Part shown: piece by piece, positions 55,449-64,000 of the stretch
Position numbering within the stretch: the stretch's first letter is position 1
Layout: every line of letters begins with the position of its first letter
Assembly (NCBI GenBank): GCA_963585895.1
Contig: OY757911.1
Span: 62,460,965 to 62,524,964 of the forward strand
DNA length: 64,000 nt
Source of the DNA: Sepioteuthis lessoniana
Taxonomy: Eukaryota; Mollusca; Cephalopoda; Myopsida; Loliginidae
Direction: 5' to 3'
The notes under the pieces: generated by a model
What the model was told of the DNA's origin: nothing
Databases searched by the model: none
Seen by the model: only the letters and a program-made list of their open reading frames with translations
Program-made: the position numbers and the translations under genes

Positions 55449-55590
55449 ATCTACAGACAGACTATTTTGTTTTTTTACCAACTCTTCAGTGTGGCTAGAC
55501 ACGTGAGACTCTACAAACTGGGATTGAAACTCGACTGACTTTACGTCAGTCGGATATCATACACCAAAGTTTTCGTGCCTTTCGGCGTAA
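55446..55590 (-). mobile_element. SINE family D, second copy
   Basis: Shares gtcatctacagacagac, aactcttcagtgtggctaga and a B-box-like gggattgaaactcg (reverse strand) with 6205-6350. Confidence 0.62.
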
Positions 55591-55708
55591 GCGTAGGAAT
55601 TTTTACGTATATATTTATTTACATATATGCTTATCGGCTACCAGAGTACTCAGTTCATGAGAAAAACTTTGCATTTACGCGTATGTGGTAGTTGGCAATT
55701 CCCCAATA

Positions 55709-56230
55709 TACGAGGGTCGGCTGAAAAGTTCTTAGACAGATTGAGATATTCTCAAGGAATCTTATATGTCTTTGTCCCACATCTATGCAAAAAGCTTAGT
55801 AAATTACTAAAGTAAAGTAAAGTTGGCGACCATAGTCGAGTGCAACCAGAAGGCTCCTTTTTCAATAGCTATTACACCGAGGTGTGGGGGAGGGCGCTAC
55901 TCTTTTCCCTGGATTGCTCCACTTTACCCTTGATACGTACCTTATATTGCTGAGTGTTAAGCATGGAGGTATCAAGTACCATTTTTTATAGTCTTTGGTA
56001 TAATTGAACCCAGGTCTCCAGGACCATTGGCGAACACTCTACCCACAAGGCCAATGAGCCGGTTATTATTACTCTCGTGGAATCTGACCTAATAAAATTT
56101 CTTTTTCAACATAGTCCCCTTAGCGGTCCATACACTTGTTCAATCGGTGTTACTGTGCTTAAATCATATTGGAAAAAAAATTCAATAGTAGACATAACGT
56201 CATCATTTGAACTTTTCAGCCCATGAACTT
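55709..56230 (-). mobile_element. mariner-like relic split by a SINE
   Basis: It begins with a mariner-type end (tacgagggtcggctgaaaag). A family C SINE interrupts it at 55812-56068. Beyond that the minus strand reads KCMDR-stop-GDYVEKE, the typical C-terminus of a mariner transposase. The rest of the transposase is missing. Confidence 0.68.
55812..56068 (-). mobile_element. SINE family C, full length, nested
   Basis: The reverse copy runs from agtaaagttggcgaccatag through the body to a head with aattgaacccaggtctccag and gaacactctacccacaaggc. It lies inside the mariner relic, so it is younger. Confidence 0.88.
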
Positions 56231-56434
56231 TTTTGTCCATCTTCATATGTATACGTCTAGTTACATCAGTTTAGAAAGACTATCGGTGGGACGAAATAGA
56301 CAAAACCCATTGAGGAGTAGAGAATCGCATACTTTCAATAACGACTCTTGTTTTGAATTACCAGATGCTGAAATAACTAGCGGTATTTGTCAGCCGTCCT
56401 ACCAATAGGACAATTGTGGCATAAGGCCTTTTTT
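56231..56434. other. unassigned DNA
   Basis: Nothing recognised. Confidence 0.4.
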
Positions 56435-56700
56435 AATGTGGGTCCGGGCTCAGGGCCGTAGCCCAGATGCGCCCGGCATTCCCAAAACTTCCTCGGGTCC
56501 CGTCGGCATTCTCCTAAAAAGGGGCGCCTCGGGCACCAGGTGATAAACCTAACCCCTCCAAGGAGGGTTAAGGCCTGGCAGGACGGCCCCCTGAGGCTCG
56601 AGGTGTGTCCAGAGACGAGACACACCAGACCAGATCCGTGCCACTGACACCACAGCCGGTCGAAGTATGTCCCATCCACTGGATTCTGCTGATTAAAATC
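56435..56700. repeat. GC-rich anonymous repeat block
   Basis: This is the most GC-rich segment in the window (for example gggccgtagcccagatgcgc). It shares the cctcgggcaccaggtgataa motif with a worn copy near 27215. A 113-codon minus ORF (56377-56718) is open but shows no recognised domain. It is probably a fragment of a larger element. Confidence 0.4.
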
Positions 56701-57885
56701 AGGTGAAATAACCAGCAATTGATACAGTGAGTGGAAATTGGAGTGAAGAAAGGCCTATCAGATAATGAATAGAGGTTTAGATTAAAGACTCAGGAAACTA
56801 ATAGCCCATTAAAAAAAGACTAAGTTGTAGATGAATTTTTTAAAAATATTTCCAACTAGCTGGAAGTTGAAAATAGAACAGTTTTTTTACTGTCTGTTTT
56901 GTTTGCTTGATTTTGTTTTTCGTTTTTTTTTTTTGTCTTCAGTTGTTTTTGTTTTGTTTTTTTTGTTTTGTGTTGTTGTTGTTTTTTGTTGTTTTTTTTT
57001 TTTTTTTGTGTGCATCTCATTCTCCTGGAGGGATTCTAATTTGTAAATATATTAGATGTCAATATGTTCAAATTTAAATTTCCTACACATTTCCAACCAG
57101 TTGAGTCGAGTCTTGTTCTCTTTTAGCACCAATTTCAGGTATTCACTTATTATGTAACATAGTTGCCGAGATGGTTAATTATTTTATTACCTGGTTTAGT
57201 TTGGCCAAGAGTTTTTCATTTAGCAATTAGCCAAAATCTCTGAATGAAAATGAAAATTAAATTGCAAAGTTTAAGCGAGTACATAACGATCAACACAGGA
57301 AGGCCACAATGTAAACAAAATGCATTCACATCTTGTGACAGGTTTGATGGAGGAAATGAAAACAGTGACTGTGGGACATGTGAGAGATGACGCAAGGATT
57401 TAGCTAGATAAAATCACTCTACCAATATCCTGAATTTAGATATATATGATTGTTAATTGTTGACGCAGACTTCTTATTTTTGAGTTACTAACACCCAGAC
57501 AACTTTGTTCCAAGGCATCACCCCGACCGTCAGAAGAAGTTTCGGGTGAATCGTGTCATTCCTTATATGTGGATCTTTCAAACTCAGCGTGGGCACAGAG
57601 AAGATTGATAAACAAACTATCAGGAAACACATTTGCTACCGGACATAGCAATAGTGATAAATTAGTACCGGAACAAGCTATGGTACTATATTTGGCCTCT
57701 TTTTATTCATCTATTCCTCAGGTTCGTTTGGTGTGAACCCATATATGGTTATGGGATTTGCAAGGGTATCAACAATGAGAGCAAAGACTCCTTGGTTACT
57801 GCTGCTGTACAACCTCCTCTCTCTCTCTCTCTCTCTGTTAGATGGAGTCAGAAATAGTGTTCAGATGACTACATTAAATAATCTT
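56701..57885. other. unassigned DNA with T-rich tract
   Basis: A T/G homopolymeric region lies at about 56920-57010 and a (TC)n tract at about 57818-57838. No gene is recognised. Confidence 0.5.
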
Positions 57886-57947
57886 TTGGTTGGTTCGGTT
57901 GGGTTTTATTGCATCTCAACTATCGTTGGTTATTTGATGCCAAAACC

Positions 57948-57998
<51 letters not shown>

Positions 57999-58470
57999 TA
58001 AATATGATTTGTAAACACGTTTTAATGATAACATTTTAAAATGAGCCTGAGCTCATCTTTTTGTACACAATTAAATGGTTTCAAGAATCTCTATCTAACA
58101 CAAATAATTCTATTTAATATTAATAATTTATTTGCACATAATTAAATGGTATCAAGTATTGTTAAGTATCTAAAAATACCATTGAACATCTGTTATATAA
58201 ACAGTTCTATTTCTAACAATTCAGTTCTGCATGTCATTTGTTTTCACTCAGTTTAAATGTCAAACATTTCTGTTTGACTCATTGATAAGACCCAGAGTGG
58301 ATCAGGGAGTAATGGCAATGAAGGAGTACTCCGCATTCCCTAAAATTCCAGTATTTCTGGAGCCTTTCCACCAGATGTTTTAATGCCATACCCAGGATAC
58401 GCTTGAGGGATAGCCATCCCCTCAACAGAGTAGCAATTGGTGTATTCTACAGCCCTAGCCGAGTGGGCTG
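57886..58470 (-). mobile_element. element A copy 22
   Basis: The reverse copy has tail (ttggttggttcggttgggtt), stem-loop (gcatctcaactatcgttggt), an internal (TA)n at 57951-57994, a long-type repeat zone and a head ending cagccctagccgagtgggct. Confidence 0.86.
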
Positions 58471-59962
58471 AAAATGTTTTGAGTTAAAACGAAATTAGTT
58501 TTGCTACGCCTTAATGTATCCTTATCTAAATCTATTTAAATATTCGTTCCTATTCTGTAAAAGCATTTTATTTTGTGTCTTTATCTGTCTTACGTGACTC
58601 TGTAAAGATTACTTTCAATTCAGGTTATTTCTACTTTAGAACAATTCTCTTCATGTATTGAATCTTAATATTCATTTGTGTAAACTAACTTAAAAAGAGA
58701 GGACGTAGTTTCATAGTGATAATCTTCTTTAGGAATACTATAGTTGGTAGATTCTGTTTTAGTATTTTCATCGTTACTTGTTTCAATCGTTGTCCTAGAA
58801 AGGAAAATCCTGTTGTTGAATACTCACGAAAGTGTTCTCGTTTAATCGCATTCTATTTTTCAATCAGATAAATGCTTCTCTTGACGGTCTCCTCAGAATA
58901 AATAAAAGATCCTATTTTTTCTGCGTTCTGTTAATATGGAAGCAGAAAGGGTCAGCGTTTACATGTTGCACGTGACAGAAGAACAATAGGGATTTTCAGG
59001 CATGGAGTAAAGGAAATAAGATGTTTTAATTGGGCTCACGAAAACTTGAATCCAATAAGGCAAGACTATATAGATTCGCAATACAAAATTGTATTATATT
59101 AACGCGAACAAATGAACAAAAATAATTCTATTCAAACTAACATTTTAATGGAATCATATTGGGTTGTAGAATGACTCACGATTATTGAACCGATGACCTT
59201 CTGACTTTTGAACAGACACAGTAATTCAATTAACTGGAATCTTCATAAAATATCACTTATATATTCATGTATATTTCCTTATATTTGCATGTATTTCATA
59301 TGACAATTTATATCTTATAATATATCGACGGGTGGTTAAAAGGCTCCTTACTAAATAACTGTTAAGGTATTGAATGAAAGAAATATTCTTGTCAAAGTGG
59401 TTTTATCAAATCATTTTAAGATACTTTACAATATTTAAAATTCAACTCACTTTTTTTCTCTTTCATCCCTTTGTCAATGTAGAGATATTTTTCAACAAAA
59501 TGCCGGCCTGTGCATGCAACTTCAAATCGATAGATGAAGTGAGATGGCAAATAGAAAAATGATTTGTCAGTATTGATTCTCAGTTCACTACCTCAAATAG
59601 ATTCCTGTCTTTACAATAGACAAAATATGATAGCTTAGCTTAGTGGTTAGCAAAACGGTTTTAGTCTCCTAATTACAATTTGGTGGTACCACATACGCTA
59701 AACTCTTATAGACTACCTGTTGTAAGTGTGTCAAAAATAACAAGCCAGTTTTGGATAGTACACTGAAGAGTGGGGAATTCTGTCTTGATTGCAGACTTGT
59801 GTCACACTATGCTAAGTGTCATCAATATCGAATCAATTGTTTGTTTTTCAAAACAAAGATCGTGATAGATAACTCCTTTACATTTGTATCATATATAGTA
59901 TCACCTTTGGATTATCGCCGTTTTTTCACACGACAGTTTTTCTTTTCCAGATCTATTATGAA
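58471..59962. other. unassigned AT-rich DNA
   Basis: About 1.5 kb with no recognised repeat or gene. Confidence 0.5.
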
Positions 59963-60195
59963 GAGGTTCAGGTGGTGGAGTGGTTAACACGCTGCATTGC
60001 GACATCGTAGTAAGTGAGGTCGAACTCCAATCACGCAGTTACGTTAAATATCGAACAAATACTCTTGGGAAAGGTATAAACCCAGTTATCACCGCCCCCG
60101 TCATGAGATAGATATTACCTTTATTGTTCTTTTAAAGTTTATCTTTGGCAGCAAATAACCCCTGAAGGTTGATATGCTACTGAACAAAGAAACCA
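59963..60195 (+). mobile_element. tRNA-derived SINE with stem-loop tail
   Basis: It has head ggtggtggagtggttaacac, B box gaggtcgaactcc, body cttgggaaaggtataaaccc, stem-loop trace ggcagcaaataacccctgaa then ggttgatatgc, and tail aacaaagaaacc. Confidence 0.8.
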
Positions 60196-60446
60196 ATCTA
60201 AAGATCCTTTACGTTTCATGTTGTTGTAAATTATCCACTATTAATCGCTTGTCATAACTTTATTGAAAAAACAGAACGTTTAAATGTACAATGGAATTTA
60301 TTTATCCTTTGATTTCTTTGTTGATTTTATTGTTTTTTAATTAATCAATGAGAAATCCTTACATAAAAACGACTAATAAAACAAAGCTAATGCAAAGTTT
60401 TTTCAACGCTTTAGTTATTTATTTTAAGCATTTATTCGCCACATAC
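60196..60446. other. unassigned AT-rich DNA
   Basis: Nothing recognised. Confidence 0.45.
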
Positions 60447-60712
60447 AGAGTCTGACACAAGGTCACTTTTGTCCGGGTAAATCTATTTTGAATTCAGAGT
60501 TTCACTTCACTTAAATTGTTTGCCCAACAAAGGCTAAAGAATTCAATCTCCCCTACTACTTACTCGTAGCTGGAGGAGAACACACGGATTCAAATCTTTC
60601 CCTAGAGCATTAGCACGAAGTGAAATTAAAACAGCCTTGTCAAGGGTTTGAACTCAGGTCACCGATTCCATTTCCAGCAAGAGTAAGTGTTAAGTTAAGA
60701 GCGCCTCCTAGT
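60447..60712 (-). mobile_element. SINE family B, near full length
   Basis: The reverse copy contains gacacaaggtcacttttgtc, tactacttactcgtagctgg, gcattagcacgaagtgaaat and the head ggtttgaactcaggtcaccg, ending ttaagagcgcctcc. Confidence 0.82.
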
Positions 60713-61250
60713 TGATAATTCTTTAATAATTTATTTGATAGCTATCAATCTCAAAAGGTCTATCCAATCATGCAGTAACATCAAACTTACAAACCACTTC
60801 TAACAAGTTTGATCAGTCAATATATTTTCTTTATTATTTTCTTCCTTGTTTTCGAACATCATTTTAGAATTTGAATGTAAATTCTAAATTCCTTGAATAA
60901 AAAAAGAAAAATGTTGTTTATCTTCTTTCATCTTTAATATTAGAATCAGTCAACAAAAATACGCCATTTTTAACATCTTATCATTTAAATTACATGCTAA
61001 TAACATCTGTTTCAATGTGATGATAGGCACTATATCTTTAATTGAATTAAATGCTCCTTATGTTATCTAACAACAAACACCAAACAAAACATTCTAATCA
61101 ATCCAATAATATGGTTCTTTTGTCTCTTATTCATCATCGAGTTTTGAGTCATTTTCTTCAAACAAATCAATTCATATCAGGTAATATTAAGGAAATAGAT
61201 AACAAAAGTTGATAGAAAATATATATTCACACTTTAATAACATTCAAGTT
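60713..61250. other. unassigned AT-rich DNA
   Basis: Nothing recognised. Confidence 0.45.
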
Positions 61251-61474
61251 AGAGTCCCTGTGGCATAGGGGCTAACGTACGGGACTGTGACACCATGATA
61301 TGAGAGTTCGAACTCTATTTGAGTTATTCCGTTTACTTTCGGATTAATATTCTTGGGTGAGATATAAACTCGCACCTAGCTATGAGTTAAATATTACCTT
61401 CAATTTTCTTCAACGCGGATGAATTTGACATTATATAATCTCTGAAGGTTTTTTAAGCTCGCAAAGAAACCAAA
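61251..61474 (+). mobile_element. tRNA-derived SINE with stem-loop tail, diverged
   Basis: It has head gagtccctgtggcatagggg, B box gagttcgaactct, body cctagctatgagttaaatat and a worn tail (gacattatataatctctgaa). Confidence 0.75.
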
Positions 61475-61625
61475 TGAAATAACATACAAAATATTTTTGA
61501 TTTTGCAAATTGAACAATTATTTGCATGAATCTCTTTTTTAGGTGAAACATTTTTAACTCCTTAAGGAAAACTAATCTTAGATTTTCAGAATTTGCCGTT
61601 TTTTATACTAAATTTAATTTGGTTT

Positions 61626-61880
61626 TAATGGCTTAATGAGTAGAGGGTTCACCAATGGTCCGGGAGACCGGGGTTCAATCCCTGGTCGAGTCATGCCAAA
61701 TACTTACAAAATGGTACTTAATGCCGCCTTGCTTAACACTCAGCCTTATAAGGTAAGGATCAAGAGTAAAGTGGAGCAATCCAGGGAATGGAGTGGAGCC
61801 CTCCCTTACATCCCGGTGTTGTAGCTATTGAAAAGGGAGCCTTCGGGTCACCCTCGACTAAGGTTACCAACTTTACTTAA
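61626..61880 (+). mobile_element. SINE family C, full length
   Basis: A clear tRNA-like head (tggcttaatgagtagagggt, B box ggggttcaatccc) is followed by gagtcatgccaaatacttac, acactcagccttataaggta, ccctcccttacatcccggtg and the end gttaccaactttacttaa. A 62-codon ORF inside it is incidental. Confidence 0.9.
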
Positions 61881-61881
61881 T

Positions 61882-62403
61882 TTGCTTTGGTTTCATTTGG
61901 TTTGGTTTTATGGCATATCGACCATTATTTAATGCCGAATCCATTTTATACATATAAGCAGTTCTATTTCAAACAATTCAGTTTAGCATAAGTACAGTTT
62001 AAAAGTCAAACACAGTTCTAATTCATGCTATTCAGTTTAGTCGACAAAGTGAAAAGGTTCCAAGTATTGCTATGCATCAGTAACAATTCAATTAAACATC
62101 AGTTTTTTATTTACATACAGTTAAATGTAAAAACAGTTCTATTTCAACCAATTTTGTTTAGCATAAGTACACAGTTTAGTTCTATTTGACCCATAGATAA
62201 GATACTATCAGGTGCTACTACTCCGGTTAACAATGGACCTGGGAGCGATGACAAAAAGGGGTACTATGCATTCCCCAAGATCCAGCATTACTGAAACCTT
62301 ACTCTTAGATTGTTTAGTGTCATATCAGAACACTCATTGAGAGAGTCCTATCCCTCTTCATAGATGAAGTCGGTGTATTCCACAACCCAGGCGACTGGGC
62401 CAT
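61882..62403 (-). mobile_element. element A copy 23
   Basis: The reverse copy starts 2 bp after the SINE above. It has tail (ttggtttcatttggtttggt), a shortened stem-loop (ggcatatcgaccattattta), repeat zone and a head ending ccacaacccaggcgactggg. Confidence 0.87.
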
Positions 62404-62574
62404 TCTAAATTTAGTTTTCTATAGCTTATTAACTTGTTAAGGGACCGAGCTGAGTAATTCATCTGGATGACATCTATCATGGCTGTTATGATTATTTGAT
62501 GTCGCCTATCTTCTCTCAAAATACCAAATAACATTACTTATTAGGTTACATGGTACCAGAAGCAAAAATAATCG

Positions 62575-63213
62575 TTGGTTGGTTAGTTGGGTTTTATAGC
62601 ATATCAACCTTTATAGGTTATTTAACGCCAAATACTTTTATATGAAAATAGTTCTATATCAAAGAATTCATTTTAGCATAAGCACTCAGTTTAAAATGTA
62701 AGTACAGTTCATTTTTTATTCAGACAGTTCTAATTCAGATGATTCAGTTTAATATAAGTAAATGTTTTGTTTGCACTCTGTTAAATGTCAAAACAGTTCT
62801 ATATTAAACAAATCAGTTTAGTGTAAGTACATTTTCTATGTCAAAGACAGTTACATTTCAAACAATTCAGCTTAGTATAAGCGCGCAGCCTAAATGTAAG
62901 TAGGGTTCATTTGTCAAAAACATTTCTATTTCAAGCTATTCAGTTTAGTTAAACAATTCAGTTTAGCATAAGTATGCCGTTAGTTCTTTTTAACCCATTA
63001 ATAAAGCCCTATCATGTGCTACCACGCCAGGCCAGAGTGGACCTGGGAGCAATGGTAATGAAGGAATGCCCCGCATTCATCAAAGCCCCAGCATCACTGG
63101 AACCTCACCATCAGATTGTTTAGTGTGATATTCAGGACACTCATTGGGGTGGGGTCTTACCACTCTGCAGAGCTGCAGTCGGTGTATTCTACAGCCCCAG
63201 CCGACTGGGCAAA
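62575..63213 (-). mobile_element. element A copy 24, long
   Basis: The reverse copy is about 639 bp. It has tail (ggttggttagttgggtttta), stem-loop (agcatatcaacctttatagg), about eight repeat units and a well-preserved head (gccagagtggacctgggagc, tctacagccccagccgactg). Confidence 0.9.
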
Positions 63214-63239
63214 ATAATCTTTGAGCCAACCAATTATCG

Positions 63240-63407
63240 ATTGCCCAAAAAAGATAGCCCTCTTCAACGACTCAAGCGCTTCAACTGCTTTCCTATTTAC
63301 TTATAGTTGAAGGGAAATTTACATTCATGCCTTACATCCCATTTCCTTGAGCTCGGGTCTCCATTACATTTTCGGCACCACTAACCATTAAACCATATGC
63401 GCCTCCA
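63240..63407 (-). mobile_element. SINE family B, weak copy
   Basis: Traces in order are tttcctatttacttatagtt, gagctcgggtctccattaca and accactaaccattaaaccat. It is strongly diverged. Confidence 0.45.
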
Positions 63408-64000
63408 TACTTCATTGCTTTCATAAAAGAAATTCAAAAGCTTTTATTTGAATTTTTCATTGATGATTAATTTATAAGCTAAAAGCTTTAAATGTGCTAA
63501 AATAATTCAAGGAGTTATTTCAGATAAACAAGATATTTCTATTATTCTACAACTGAATAAATTTCGGCTTAAACAAAATACGAAGTATACCATGCTTTGA
63601 CAAACAAAAAGTCGTAGCTTTTGCGTGAAAAAAGGAAAACACGAAATGACTGAAAAAATATGTAAAAATTATCTTTTTAAAAGCATTCAAAATCAATATG
63701 GTAGTTAGCTAAATTTATAAATAAAAAGTGCTTAATATCGGAGATTGTGAATATGTATATTTGTTTAAATAGCATTCACCTTACCAACCAAATTCACTCT
63801 AAACTTTTCTACAATAGTGGATTTACCACACATCAACAAAAACATATAACTATTAAATAACAACCCCAACATTCCAACTGCTACACCCAAACTCGCCATC
63901 TAGTTCCTTAATCAATTTCTTTAACCTTTCAGTGACGACAACCTACCCCTCAGTTATAATCATCTTCGTACACAAACACACTAAATATTATCTAACCCTT
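63408..64000. other. unassigned AT-rich DNA
   Basis: Nothing recognised to the window end. Confidence 0.5.

Overview
The window looks like intergenic or intronic DNA from a repeat-rich metazoan. A coleoid cephalopod, probably an octopod, fits best. The reasons are the AT-rich background, the very dense (TA)n and (CA)n microsatellites, several kinds of tRNA-derived SINE, mariner transposons and decayed non-LTR retrotransposons. The species cannot be fixed from the sequence alone. I see no convincing host protein-coding exon, no functional tRNA or rRNA gene and no CRISPR array. Every recognisable coding stretch belongs to a broken mobile element.

Layout: 0-2 kb, a deleted mariner set in (TA)n. 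2-13 kb, 'element A' copies (a local name), a Penelope-like fragment present in both orientations, tRNA-SINE remnants, a 132-bp-arm palindrome and two RTE-type fragments. 13-22 kb, SINEs, two anonymous GC-rich blocks and a complete SINE with a perfect 15-bp target duplication. 22-24 kb, duplicated AT-rich DNA, a second palindrome and the C-terminus of a non-LTR ORF. 25-27 kb, nested insertions: the 3' end of a LINE inside the tail of an element A copy, then an RTE fragment with a 34-bp minisatellite. 28-36 kb, microsatellites, A and SINE copies and two more RTE fragments. 36-42 kb, a Tc1/mariner-superfamily pseudogene, a foldback MITE and a second mariner. 44-50 kb, nested and tandemly duplicated A copies. 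50-64 kb, a second foldback MITE, an A copy with four tandem 3' tails, a mariner split by a SINE, and further SINE and A copies.

The main observation is a modular retroelement system. About twenty copies of element A, which has a non-tRNA-like and apparently structured head followed by a variable AT-rich repeat zone, end in a 3' stem-loop (GGCAT...AACC-loop-GGTT...ATGCC) plus short A/C-rich repeats. A set of tRNA-derived SINEs carries the same 3' tail. The 3' end of a LINE at 25557-26050, which keeps its ORF C-terminus, its stop codon and about 320 bp of 3'UTR, also ends in this tail. The simplest reading is that A and this SINE use the retrotransposition machinery of that LINE. A sister SINE with a nearly identical head and body carries an unrelated tail, so tails appear to have been exchanged.

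Family names A, B, C and D are local labels. Boundaries are good to a few bases where a target duplication or TIR is visible, and to about 10-30 bases elsewhere.
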